NCBI RefSeq assembly: GCF_007859305.1 | Contig: NZ_VOHE01000004.1 | Coordinates: 211,232-275,231 of the forward strand | Length of the DNA stretch: 64,000 bases | Source: Luteimonas wenzhouensis | GTDB taxonomy: Bacteria; Pseudomonadota; Gammaproteobacteria; Xanthomonadales; Xanthomonadaceae | Direction of reading: 5' to 3' | Shown: positions 1 through 7,848 of the stretch, in pieces | Layout: each line of letters starts with the position of its first letter | How positions within the stretch are numbered: the first letter of the stretch is position 1 | The notes under the pieces: generated by a model | Database searches by the model: none | What the model was told of the DNA's origin: nothing | Seen by the model: the letters and a program-made list of their open reading frames with translations, nothing else | Program-made: the position numbers and the translations under genes

Positions 1-93
1 ATGGAGGGCTTCCGCCGCATGGTCGATGGCGAGGTGCTGCTGGAGGTCGAGGGCGCGGATGCGTTCGCGCGGCCGGTGTTCCACCTGCGCTGA
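1..93 (+). CDS. C-terminal end of a DUF2066-type protein (partial)
   Basis: Only the last 30 codons are in the window; the reading frame runs from base 1 to a TGA at 91-93, so the ATG at base 1 is probably internal. The fragment contains the strand-like residues GEVLLEVEGADAF and ends in FHLR. It is named from context rather than from its sequence: in Xanthomonas-like genomes a DUF2066 gene sits directly upstream of the AI-2E-type permease and hda, in the same order seen here. The function of DUF2066 proteins is not known. The fragment alone could not identify the family. Confidence 0.5.
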   Translation: MEGFRRMVDGEVLLEVEGADAFARPVFHLR

Positions 94-106
94 GGGACGG
101 CCGGAC

Positions 107-1300
107 ATGGACCAGGCGCCGCTGGATGCCAACGCCGACATCGCACGCTTCCTGCGCCGGCTGCAGTGGGGCCTGGCGGGGCTCGCGGCCCTGTGGCTGG
201 TGGCCCTGCTCGGGCCGATCCTGACCCCGTTCGTGCTCGCTGCCCTGCTGGGCTGGCTGGGCGACCCGCTGGTCGACCGGCTCGAGCGCGCGGGCCGGTC
301 GCGGCCGGTCGCGGTCACGCTGGTGTTCGTGCTGATGCTGATGCTGCTGGTGCTGGTGGTGCTGATCCTGGTGCCGATGGTCGAGCGCCAGGTGGTGACC
401 CTGATCGAGGCGCTGCCGCAGTACCGGGCCTGGTTCATGGAGACCGCGCTGCCCTGGGTGGAGCAGCGCACCGGGATCGAGATCACCACCTGGCTCGACC
501 CGCAGCGGCTGTTCGAGCTGGCGCGCAACCACTGGACCCAGGCCGGCGGCGTCGCCACGGCCCTGTTCGGCTACCTGTCCAGCTCCGGCTTCGCGTTCCT
601 GGCCTGGATCGCCAACCTGGTGCTGTTGCCGATCCTGACCTTCTACTTCCTGCGCGATTGGGATCTGCTGGTCGAGCGGGTGGCGGTGATGGTGCCGCGC
701 GACCATGTCGCCACGGTCGCCCGGCTGGCGAAGGAGTCGGACGAGGTGCTGGGGGCGTTCCTGCGCGGCCAGTTCATCGTGATGCTGGCGCTGGGCGCGA
801 TCTATGCGCTGGGGCTGACCCTGGTGGGGCTGAAGCTGGGCCTGCTAATCGGCATCATCGCCGGCCTGATCAGCTTCGTGCCCTACCTCGGCGCGGCGAC
901 CGGGATCGTGCTGGCGGTGCTCGCCGCGCTGGTGCAGGCGCAGGGCTTCGACCTGAAGCTGCTGGTGCTGGTGGGCGTGGTGTTCACCGTCGGCCAGCTG
1001 ATCGAGAGCTACATCCTCACCCCGCGCATCGTCGGCGACCGCATCGGCCTGCATCCGGTGGCGGTGATCTTCGCGATCATGGCCGGCGGCCAGCTGTTCG
1101 GGTTCGTCGGCATGCTGATCGCGCTGCCGGTGGCGGCGGTGGGCAACGTGCTGCTGCGCTTCGCCCGCGAGCGCTACACGCAGAGCCGGCTGTACGCCGG
1201 CGACGGCCCGCGGATCGTGCTCGGCGAGCCGCGGCCCGCCGGCGAGGCGGCGCCCGGGGCCCAGGGGGACGAGGCCGGCCCGCGCGACGGCGGCGCCTGA
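107..1300 (+). CDS. perM: AI-2E family / PerM-type membrane permease
   Basis: A 397-residue integral membrane protein of the AI-2E transporter (PerM/TqsA) superfamily. The family exports small molecules or ions, but the substrate is unknown here. Hydrophobic segments cover about residues 20-50, 65-90, 150-180 and a long stretch at 205-345. The conserved family region near ESYILTPRIVGDRIGLHP is present. The last 50 residues are a polar, Gly/Ala/Pro-rich cytoplasmic tail. The ATG at 107 was chosen because it starts the protein just ahead of the first membrane segment and lies 14 nt after the upstream stop; the frame stays open further upstream but overlaps the preceding gene. hda follows after 5 nt, so the two are probably co-transcribed. 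Confidence 0.85.
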   Translation: MDQAPLDANADIARFLRRLQWGLAGLAALWLVALLGPILTPFVLAALLGWLGDPLVDRLERAGRSRPVAVTLVFVLMLMLLVLVVLILVPMVERQVVTLIEALPQYRAWFMETALPWVEQRTGIEITTWLDPQRLFELARNHWTQAGGVATALFGYLSSSGFAFLAWIANLVLLPILTFYFLRDWDLLVERVAVMVPRDHVATVARLAKESDEVLGAFLRGQFIVMLALGAIYALGLTLVGLKLGLLIGIIAGLISFVPYLGAATGIVLAVLAALVQAQGFDLKLLVLVGVVFTVGQLIESYILTPRIVGDRIGLHPVAVIFAIMAGGQLFGFVGMLIALPVAAVGNVLLRFARERYTQSRLYAGDGPRIVLGEPRPAGEAAPGAQGDEAGPRDGGA

Positions 1301-1305
1301 CCCCG

Positions 1306-2019
1306 ATGCCGGCGCGGACACCGTCCCCGCAGCTGCCGCTGGCGCTGCGCTATCCCCCCGACCAGCGGCTGGAGACCTTCGCCGGCGACCGCGCGCTGCC
1401 GCTGCAGCTGCGGCAGTTCGCCGGCGGCGGGGCGGGGCGCACGCTGCTGCTGGTCGGGCCGGCGGGCAGCGGCAAGACCCATCTCGCCCTCGCCGCCTGC
1501 GCCGAGGCCGAGGCCGCGGGCCTGCGCGCCGCCTACCTGCCGCTGGCGACCACGCCGGGCCGGCTGCGCGAAGCCGTGGAGGCAATGCACGCCTTCGACC
1601 TGGTGGCGCTCGACGGACTCGAGGCGGTGGCCGGCGAGCCGGGCGACGAGCTGGCGCTGTTCGATTTCCACAACCGCATGCACGATGCCGGCCGGCGCCT
1701 GCTGTACACCGCGCGGGTGGCGCCCGATGCGCTGGGATTGCGGCTGCCCGACCTGCGTTCGCGCCTGGGCCAGTGCACCCGCGCGGTGCTCGAGCCACTG
1801 GATGACGCCGGTCGCCGGGACCTGCTGCGGCTGCGGGCCCGGCGCCGCGGGCTGCAGGTCGACGAGGCCGCGATCGAATGGCTGTTGCGCCGCGCCGACC
1901 GCGACCCCGCCTCGCTCACCCGCCTGTTCGAGCAGCTGGACGTGGCCGCGCTGGCCGCCCAGCGGCGGCTGACCGTGCCCTTCCTGCGCAGCGTGCTGGG
2001 CGGCGCAGGCGACGCCTGA
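1306..2019 (+). CDS. hda: DnaA regulatory inactivator Hda
   Basis: A 237-residue AAA+ protein related to DnaA. Hda binds the DNA-loaded beta clamp and stimulates ATP hydrolysis by DnaA, which limits re-initiation of replication. The N-terminus carries a clamp-binding-like motif, QLPLAL, at residues 9-14. It is followed by Walker A GPAGSGKT at 51-58, a Walker B-like VALDGLE near 100, and a C-terminal helical lid. The protein ends without the DnaA DNA-binding domain IV, which separates Hda from DnaA. The length fits the family (about 230-250). The start lies 5 nt after the perM stop. The next gene is convergent. Confidence 0.9.
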   Translation: MPARTPSPQLPLALRYPPDQRLETFAGDRALPLQLRQFAGGGAGRTLLLVGPAGSGKTHLALAACAEAEAAGLRAAYLPLATTPGRLREAVEAMHAFDLVALDGLEAVAGEPGDELALFDFHNRMHDAGRRLLYTARVAPDALGLRLPDLRSRLGQCTRAVLEPLDDAGRRDLLRLRARRRGLQVDEAAIEWLLRRADRDPASLTRLFEQLDVAALAAQRRLTVPFLRSVLGGAGDA

Positions 2020-2110
2020 CCCGCGCCGCCGCGCGCCTGCGCCGCGGTGCGCGAGCCTCGCATCGACCCGGGTCCGGCGGTGCAGGCCGTGCCGTCATTC
2101 GCGGCGCCGC

Positions 2111-2845
2111 TCAGCCCGGCCGGATGCCTGCAGGGCCGCGCTGCGCCAGGGCGCGGTCCAGGGCCTCGAGCCGCTGCGGCGTGCCGACATCGGTCCAGGC
2201 GCCGTGGTGGTGTTCGCCGGTGACGGCGCCACGGGCCATGGCCGCGCGCAGCAGCGGGGCGAGGCGGAAGCGGGGCGGAACCTCGCCGGCGCCCGGCGCA
2301 TCGCCGATGACCTCGCGCCAGCCCTGGAGCAGGCGCGGACGGTAGACGCCGATGCCGGCGAACGTGAGCCGCGGCCCTGCGTCGTCCTCACTGGCGAGCC
2401 TGCCGTCCGGGCGCAGTATGAAGTCCCCGCGTGGGTTGTGCGCCGGGTTGTCGACCAGCACCAGGTGCGCGTCGCCGGCGGGTTCGCGCGGCAGGCCGGC
2501 GAAGTCGAAGTCGGTCCAGATGTCGCCGTTGATCGCGATGAACGGGGCGTCGCCCAACAGCGGCAGCGCGTGCAGCATGCCGCCGCCGGTTTCCAGCGGC
2601 ACCGCGCCCTCGTGCGACCAGGTGATGCGCAGGCCGAATGCGCCGCCGTCGCCGAGCGCTTCCGGGAACCGCTCGGCCAGCCACGAGACGTTGACCACCA
2701 CCTCGTCCACGCCGATCGCCGCCAGCCGCTCCAGGTGCCAGGCGATGAGCGGCTTGCCGCCGGCGGCCAGCAGCGGCTTGGGCGTGGTGTCGGTGAGCGG
2801 GCGCATGCGCTCGCCCAGGCCGGCGGCGAAGACCAGCGCCTTCAT
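2111..2845 (-). CDS. murU: N-acetylmuramate alpha-1-phosphate uridylyltransferase
   Basis: A 244-residue sugar-1-phosphate nucleotidyltransferase. MurU converts MurNAc alpha-1-phosphate and UTP to UDP-MurNAc in the recycling route that bypasses de novo MurA/MurB synthesis. The N-terminus has the nucleotidyltransferase signature (AAGLGERMRPLTDTTPKPLL, residues 7-26). Further on are the ETGGGMLHALP region and the metal-site segment AINGDIWTDFDF. The upstream kinase gene amgK ends 15 nt before the murU start, so both steps of the pathway are encoded together. The ATG at 2845 is the natural start for this fold. RmlA- or glmU-like paralogues are an alternative, but pairing with amgK favours MurU. 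Confidence 0.9.
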   Translation of the reverse strand: MKALVFAAGLGERMRPLTDTTPKPLLAAGGKPLIAWHLERLAAIGVDEVVVNVSWLAERFPEALGDGGAFGLRITWSHEGAVPLETGGGMLHALPLLGDAPFIAINGDIWTDFDFAGLPREPAGDAHLVLVDNPAHNPRGDFILRPDGRLASEDDAGPRLTFAGIGVYRPRLLQGWREVIGDAPGAGEVPPRFRLAPLLRAAMARGAVTGEHHHGAWTDVGTPQRLEALDRALAQRGPAGIRPG

Positions 2846-2860
2846 CGCCCGGACGCGCGC

Positions 2861-3886
2861 TCAGGCATGGATGGCCACCGGTTCCAGCGCTGCCAGCGCC
2901 GGGCGCACGCGCCCTTCGATCAGCGCCGCCAGCGGCGCCAGCGACGGGTGGCGGGGCAGCACCGCGTCGAGATAGGCGACGAAGCGTGGCGCGTCGGCGA
3001 CGTACTTCGGCTTGTCGTCGCGGTGCTTCAGGCGGGCGAAGATGCCCAGCACCTTGAGGTGGCGCTGCACGCCGATCAGGTCGAGGTCGCGGCGGAAGTC
3101 CTCCAGCGGCGGCACCGGCAGGCCCGCTTCGGAGGCCAGGGCGTGGTAGCGGGCATGCCAGCCGGCCACGCGCGCTTCCGGCCAGCTCAGGAACGCGTCC
3201 TTGAACAGGCAGGCCGGGTCGTAGCCGATCGGGCCGAGCACCGCGTCCTGGAAGTCGAGCACGGCGACGTCGTCGCCGCAGGGCATCAGGTTGCGCGGCA
3301 TGTAGTCGCGGTGCACCAGCACCCGCGGCTGGGCCAGCGCCGCGTCCACCAGCACGCGGTACACGCCGTGCAGCGACTCGCGTTCGCCGTCGTCGAGCGC
3401 GATGCCCAGGTGCACGCCGAGGAACCATTCGTCGAACAGGCGAAGTTCGCGCAGCAGCAGGTCCGCGTCGTAGGCGGGGAAGCCGTCGGGCACGGCGATC
3501 GACTGCAGCTGGACCAGGCGCCGCATCGCGATCTCGAACAGCGCGTCCGCGCTGGCCTCGTCGAGGATGTGCAGGTAGGTCTGGCGGCCGAGATCCTCCA
3601 GCAGCAGGAAGCCCTGCGCGAGGTCGCGCGCGAGCACCGCCGGCACGCGCAGGCCGCCGGCCTCCAGCAGGTCGTGGATCTCCAGCCACGGACGCACGTC
3701 CATGAGCCCGGGCGGTGCGTCCATCAGCACCAGGCTGGGCTCGCGTCCGGTGGTGCGCCAGTAGCTGCGGAAATCGGCGTCGAACGAGGCGCGCTCGAGT
3801 CCGGTGTCCGGCTCGCCGAGCGTGCTACGTATCCATTCAATGCGCTGCCGGTCGCGCTCGCTGGAAGGGGGGTCGGTTGGGGCCAT
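2861..3886 (-). CDS. amgK: N-acetylmuramate/N-acetylglucosamine 1-kinase AmgK
   Basis: A 341-residue kinase of the aminoglycoside-phosphotransferase fold. AmgK phosphorylates MurNAc (and GlcNAc) at the anomeric position, and MurU then uses the product. The catalytic loop HRDYMPRN is at residues 192-199 and the metal-binding DFQD at 211-214, both in the order expected for this fold. The start at 3886 (MAPTDPP) was chosen because it leaves 69 nt for a promoter region shared with the divergent xanB gene; an in-frame ATG lies further upstream inside that region. murU follows 15 nt after the stop. The pair suggests fosfomycin-insensitive peptidoglycan recycling, as known for the pseudomonad pathway. 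Confidence 0.9.
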   Translation of the reverse strand: MAPTDPPSSERDRQRIEWIRSTLGEPDTGLERASFDADFRSYWRTTGREPSLVLMDAPPGLMDVRPWLEIHDLLEAGGLRVPAVLARDLAQGFLLLEDLGRQTYLHILDEASADALFEIAMRRLVQLQSIAVPDGFPAYDADLLLRELRLFDEWFLGVHLGIALDDGERESLHGVYRVLVDAALAQPRVLVHRDYMPRNLMPCGDDVAVLDFQDAVLGPIGYDPACLFKDAFLSWPEARVAGWHARYHALASEAGLPVPPLEDFRRDLDLIGVQRHLKVLGIFARLKHRDDKPKYVADAPRFVAYLDAVLPRHPSLAPLAALIEGRVRPALAALEPVAIHA

Positions 3887-3955
3887 GGGTTCTCCGGCCG
3901 GCGGTGGCCGGCAGGCAAAGGGTAAACTGCCGCGCATTTCCGGGCGAGAGAGAGC

Positions 3956-5356
3956 ATGAAGGTGCAGCCGGTGTTGTTGTCGGGTGGATCGGGGACGCGG
4001 CTGTGGCCGCTCTCGCGCGAGGCCTACCCCAAGCAGTTCCTGCCGTTGGCCGGCGAGCACACGATGCTCCAGGACACCTGGCTGCGCGTCGCGCCGCTGG
4101 CCGCGTCCGCGCCGATCGTGGTCGCCAACGAGGAGCACCGCTTCCTCGCCGGCGAACAGCTGCGCCTGGTGGGCGTGGAGCATGCCGACATCGTGCTCGA
4201 GCCGGTGGGCCGCAACACCGCCCCGGCGATCGCCGCCGCGGCGCTGCAGGCCACCGCGGGTGGCGACGATCCGGTGCTGCTGGTGCTGCCGTCCGACCAC
4301 GTGGTGCGCGACGCCGACGGCTTCCGCGCCGCGGTCGCGCAGGCCCTGCCCGCGGCCGAGGCCGGCGCGCTGGTCACCTTCGGCATCGTGCCGTCCGCGC
4401 CGGAGACCGGTTTCGGCTACATCCAGGCCGGGCCGGGCGAGGGCGTCCGCCCGGTGCTGCGTTTCGTCGAGAAGCCCGACGCGGCCACCGCGCGCTCCTA
4501 CCTCGACGCCGGCGGCTATTACTGGAACAGCGGCATGTTCCTGTTCCGCGCCTCGCGCTACCTGGCCGAGCTCGAACGCTTCCGTCCCGACATCCTGGCC
4601 TCGGTGCGCGCCGCGTTCGGCGCCGCCAGGCGCGACGGCGACTTCATCCGCCTCGACCGCGAGGCCTTCGCCGCCTGTCCGTCCGATTCGATCGACTACG
4701 CGGTGATGGAGAAGACCGACGACGCGCGCGTGCTGCCGGTCGACATCGGCTGGAACGATGTCGGCTCGTGGTCGGCGCTGTGGGAGGTCAGCGAGCAGGA
4801 CGAACACGGCAACGCCCGCCACGGCGACGTGATCGCGGTCGATTCGCGCAACAGCTACGCCTACGCGCGGCGTCTGGTCGCCCTCGTCGGGGTGGACGAC
4901 CTGGTCGTGGTCGAGACCGACGACGCGGTGCTGGTCGCGCACAAGGACAAGGTGCAGCAGGTCAAGGACGTGGTCGCGAAGCTCAAGTCCGACGAGCGCA
5001 GCCACGCGGTCCTGCACCGCGAGGTGCACCGCCCCTGGGGCAGCTACGACTCGATCGACCGCGACGACGGCTTCCAGGTCAAGCGGATCAAGGTCAAGCC
5101 CGGCGCGCGGTTGTCGCTGCAGTCGCACAAGCACCGCGCCGAGCACTGGATCGTGGTCCGCGGCACCGCGCGCGTGACCCGCGACAACGACGTATTCGAG
5201 CTGCACGCCAACCAGTCGACCTACATCCCGCTGGGCGCGAAGCACCGGCTGGAGAACCCGGGCACCGGGATGCTCGAGCTGATCGAGGTGCAGTCGGGCA
5301 GTTACCTGGGCGAGGACGACATCGTCCGTTACGAGGACGTGTACGGGCGGTCGTAG
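3956..5356 (+). CDS. xanB: Mannose-1-phosphate guanylyltransferase / mannose-6-phosphate isomerase
   Basis: A 466-residue bifunctional type II enzyme (XanB/AlgA/ManC class). It makes GDP-mannose for exopolysaccharide or LPS by isomerising fructose-6-phosphate to mannose-6-phosphate and transferring GMP to mannose-1-phosphate. The N-terminal nucleotidyltransferase signature is GGSGTRLWPLSREAYPKQF (residues 10-28), with FVEKPDA in the sugar-binding region. The C-terminal cupin isomerase (about residues 350-460) contains HRPWGSYDSI and the metal-binding QSHKHRAEHW. The start has a purine-rich ribosome-binding stretch, GAGAGAGA, directly upstream. It is divergent from amgK and convergent with cysA. 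Either xanB or manC could be used as the symbol. Confidence 0.92.
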   Translation: MKVQPVLLSGGSGTRLWPLSREAYPKQFLPLAGEHTMLQDTWLRVAPLAASAPIVVANEEHRFLAGEQLRLVGVEHADIVLEPVGRNTAPAIAAAALQATAGGDDPVLLVLPSDHVVRDADGFRAAVAQALPAAEAGALVTFGIVPSAPETGFGYIQAGPGEGVRPVLRFVEKPDAATARSYLDAGGYYWNSGMFLFRASRYLAELERFRPDILASVRAAFGAARRDGDFIRLDREAFAACPSDSIDYAVMEKTDDARVLPVDIGWNDVGSWSALWEVSEQDEHGNARHGDVIAVDSRNSYAYARRLVALVGVDDLVVVETDDAVLVAHKDKVQQVKDVVAKLKSDERSHAVLHREVHRPWGSYDSIDRDDGFQVKRIKVKPGARLSLQSHKHRAEHWIVVRGTARVTRDNDVFELHANQSTYIPLGAKHRLENPGTGMLELIEVQSGSYLGEDDIVRYEDVYGRS

Positions 5357-5416
5357 CGGCGCTGCGGACGACGGTGCGCCGCGGGGCGGCGCAGGCGCGG
5401 TGCCCGTACCGGCGGC

Positions 5417-5480
5417 GGGTCGCGGCTGAAGCCGCTCCTACGGTGCCCGGATCATGGCAGGAGCGGCTTCCGCGACCGGG
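5417..5480. repeat. Inverted pair of a REP-like palindromic repeat
   Basis: Two arms related to the sequence AGGAGCGGCTTC-GCCGCGAC face each other in the space between the convergent xanB and cysA genes. The left arm is about 5417-5441 and the right arm about 5458-5480, separated by about 16 nt. Each arm is also partly self-complementary (GCGGCTGAAGCCGC). A single related copy occurs at 26519-26543. Such elements are abundant between genes in xanthomonads. Here the pair could fold into one large stem-loop and act as a bidirectional terminator, which is inference. Confidence 0.7.
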
Positions 5481-5490
5481 CGCTGCGCGC

Positions 5491-6561
5491 TCAGCGCTGT
5501 CCCGGATACACCCGGTACTTCAGCAGCCGCACGCCGACCGCGTCGCCGGTGGCCGGGGTCGCCACGCCCGGCGCGGCGACCAGGTCGACCTCGAGCCTGC
5601 GCGACTGGCCCGGGAGTTCGAGCTCCACGGTGATGCGCCCGGCCTGGCGCGCGAGCGCGGCCACGCGCGCCTGCAGTCCGTCGCCCGGCGCCACGAACGC
5701 CGCGTCGTGCGGGCGCAGGTACAGGCTCGCGGGACCGTCGGCGACCCCGTCGGCCTCGAAGCCCGCCGCCTGGCCGTCGACCACGAACCGGCCGCCCTCG
5801 ACCCGGCCCTCGACCACGCTGGCGCGGCCGATGAAGTCGAACACGTAGGGCGAGGCCGGCGCGCCGTAGATCTCGTCCGGGGTGCCGGCCTGCTCGATCC
5901 GGCCCTCGCGCAGCACCACCACGCGGTCGGCCAGTTCCAGCGCCTCGTCCTGGTCGTGGGTGACGAATACCGTGGTCTGGCCGGTCTGGTCGTGCAGGCG
6001 GCGCAGCCAGCGGCGCAGTTCCACCCGCACCTTGGCGTCGAGCGCGCCGAAGGGCTCGTCGAGCAGCAGCACGGTCGGGTCGATCGCCAGCGCGCGCGCC
6101 AGCGCGACGCGCTGCTTCTGCCCGCCCGACAGCTGTTCGGGATAGCGGTCGCCGTAGCCGGGCAGCTGGATCAGCGCCAGCAGTTCCTCGACCCGGCGCC
6201 GGATCGTGGCCCTGTCCGGGCGTTTCGCGCGCGGCCGGCTGCGCAGGCCGAAGGCGATGTTCTCGGCCACGGTCATGTGCCGGAACAGCGCGTACTGCTG
6301 GAACACGAAACCGACATTGCGCTCGCGCAGGCTGAGCAGGGTGGCGTCGGTGTCGCCGAACAGCACCCGGCCGCCGTCGGCGGGCAGCAGGCCGGCGATC
6401 ACCCGCAGCAGGGTGGTCTTGCCGGATCCGGAGGGACCGAGCAGGGCGACCAGTTCGCCGGCGGCGATGTGCAGGTCCACGTGGTCGAGCGCCGCCGTGC
6501 CGCCGTAGCGCTTGGCGACGCCTTCGATCCGCAGGTCGACGCCGTGGCCGCGCGTGCCCAT
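5491..6561 (-). CDS. cysA: Sulfate/thiosulfate ABC transporter ATP-binding protein
   Basis: A 356-residue ATPase that powers sulfate/thiosulfate import through the CysT/CysW permeases. Walker A GPSGSGKT is at 42-49. The signature LSGGQ and Walker B LLLDEP follow around residues 140-165, then the switch histidine in VFVTHDQDEA. The C-terminal 110 residues form a TOBE-like regulatory region. The start MGTRGHG at 6561 places the ABC domain at the usual distance. The frame is open for another 65 codons upstream into the repeat region, but that extension is low-complexity and unlikely to be translated. It is the last gene of the operon, separated from cysW by 429 nt containing a tandem repeat. Confidence 0.92.
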   Translation of the reverse strand: MGTRGHGVDLRIEGVAKRYGGTAALDHVDLHIAAGELVALLGPSGSGKTTLLRVIAGLLPADGGRVLFGDTDATLLSLRERNVGFVFQQYALFRHMTVAENIAFGLRSRPRAKRPDRATIRRRVEELLALIQLPGYGDRYPEQLSGGQKQRVALARALAIDPTVLLLDEPFGALDAKVRVELRRWLRRLHDQTGQTTVFVTHDQDEALELADRVVVLREGRIEQAGTPDEIYGAPASPYVFDFIGRASVVEGRVEGGRFVVDGQAAGFEADGVADGPASLYLRPHDAAFVAPGDGLQARVAALARQAGRITVELELPGQSRRLEVDLVAAPGVATPATGDAVGVRLLKYRVYPGQR

Positions 6562-6752
6562 GGCGCGATCATCGCCGATTCCGCGGCCAGGCGCAGTGGA
6601 GGCTTCCGGATCGGCGACGGGGTGGGGGGTGTGCACGGCGTGGTCCTGGGTCAACAGCACGTTCGTGGTCTCCGTGGGAGTGGCGCCGGCCGCGGCGTGG
6701 GTGGCGCGGCCGGCGTGGCGGGCGGACGGGGGGGAAGCGGCGAGGGACGGGC
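6562..6752. other. Non-coding part of the cysW-cysA intergenic region
   Basis: About 190 nt between the cysA start and the tandem repeat. No gene is supported here: the only frame open across it on the minus strand is an Ala/Thr/Pro-rich extension of cysA without a recognisable domain. It contains G-rich tracts (GGGGTGGGG, GGGGGGG) and no clear ribosome-binding site or T-rich terminator. It probably serves as leader for cysA translation or as a site of mRNA processing, but nothing in the sequence proves a role. Confidence 0.4.
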
Positions 6753-7043
6753 TCATGCATGCCTCCGGTGCGAGGCGAGGCCGTCGCTGTGGCGGGACTC
6801 CAACCGCGCCCGACGTGCGCCAGGCGGCGGAGATGCTTCACCGCCGCCGCGGGCGATGGACGTGAAGCGCGTCATGCATGCCTCCGGTGCGAGGCGAGGC
6901 CGTCGTTGTGGCGGGACTCCAACCGCGCCCGACGTGCGCCAGGCCGCGGAGATGCTTCACCGCCGCCGCGGGCGATGGACGTCAAGCGCGTCATGCATGC
7001 CTCCGGTGCGAGGCGAGGCCGTCGCTGTGGCGGGACTCCAACC
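6753..7043. repeat. 119-bp tandem repeat, about 2.4 copies, overlapping the 3' end of cysW
   Basis: Copies lie at 6753-6871, 6872-6990 and 6991-7043 (partial). Each begins TCATGCATGCCTCCGG. The partial copy is the authentic 3' end of cysW. The other two carry a decayed duplicate of that end, including the antisense of its last codons, followed by about 55 nt of spacer. Within each spacer, GGCGGCGG and CCGCCGCC flank a 10-nt loop and can form a hairpin; one base of the stem is changed in the middle copy. Copies differ from each other at only a few positions, which suggests recent duplication. There are no unique spacers, so this is not a CRISPR. Confidence 0.9.
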
Positions 7044-7848
7044 AGAACTTCAACACCAGCGTCACCAGCGCCAGCCCCGCCAGCAGCGAGGACACCGCGA
7101 ACGCACCGGTGCTGTCGAACTCGTTGTAGAGGATCTCGATGTGCAGCGGCAGGGTGTTGGTCAGGCCGCGGATGTGGCCCGAGACCACCGACACCGCGCC
7201 GAACTCGCCCATCGCCCGCGCGCCGCACAGCAGCACGCCGTACAGCAGGCCCCACTTGATGTTGGGCAGGGTGACGCGGAAGAACATCGTCCAGGCGTTC
7301 GCGCCCAGCGAGCGCGCCACCACCTCCTCCTCGCTGCCCTGCTGCTGCATCAGCGGCACCAGCTCGCGGACCACGAACGGAAAGGTGATGAACAGCGTGG
7401 CCAGGACGATGCCCGGCCGCGCGAACAGGATCTTGACCTGGTGCTCGCGCAGGAAGTCGGCGAACCAGCCCTGCGAGCCGAACAGCAGCACCAGGCACAG
7501 GCCGGCGACCACCGGCGAGACCGCGAAGGGCAGGTCCACCAGGGCCAGCAGCGCGCGCTTGCCGCGGAACTCGAACCGGGTCAACGACCAGGCCGCGAAC
7601 ACGCCGAACACCGCGTTCACCGGGATCACGATCGCCGCGGTGAACAGGGTCAGCTTGAGCGCGGCGATCGCGTCGGGCGTGGTCAGCGCGTTCCACCACG
7701 TGGCGAAGCCCTTGCCGAAGGCCGACAGCAGCACCATCAGCAGCGGCAGCACCACCAGCAGCCCCATCACCAGCACCGCGGCGCCGATCAGCAGCCGGCG
7801 CAGCCACGGCGGGGTCTCCAGCCCGTGTCCTGCGTGCGCGTCAGCCAT
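6991..7848 (-). CDS. cysW: Sulfate ABC transporter permease CysW
   Basis: A 285-residue inner-membrane permease subunit of the sulfate/thiosulfate importer, with about six membrane segments. It carries the EAA-type cytoplasmic loop that contacts CysA (SLGANAWTMFFRVTLPNIKWG) and the ARAMGEFGAVSVVSG segment conserved in CysW. The start overlaps the end of cysT by 8 nt, so the two are translationally coupled. The last 17 codons and the stop lie in the first part of a 119-bp tandem repeat, so the C-terminus (SHRRHA) may be newer than the rest of the protein. Confidence 0.93.
   Translation of the reverse strand: MADAHAGHGLETPPWLRRLLIGAAVLVMGLLVVLPLLMVLLSAFGKGFATWWNALTTPDAIAALKLTLFTAAIVIPVNAVFGVFAAWSLTRFEFRGKRALLALVDLPFAVSPVVAGLCLVLLFGSQGWFADFLREHQVKILFARPGIVLATLFITFPFVVRELVPLMQQQGSEEEVVARSLGANAWTMFFRVTLPNIKWGLLYGVLLCGARAMGEFGAVSVVSGHIRGLTNTLPLHIEILYNEFDSTGAFAVSSLLAGLALVTLVLKFWLESRHSDGLASHRRHA

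Noticed and set aside
6562-6756. N-terminal extension of cysA (65 codons)
   Set aside because: Low-complexity Ala/Thr/Pro sequence absent from CysA proteins, starting inside the tandem repeat; the ATG at 6561 gives the family N-terminus.
6753-7043. CRISPR array
   Set aside because: The 119-bp units are contiguous, with no unique spacers of constant length, and no cas genes are near.
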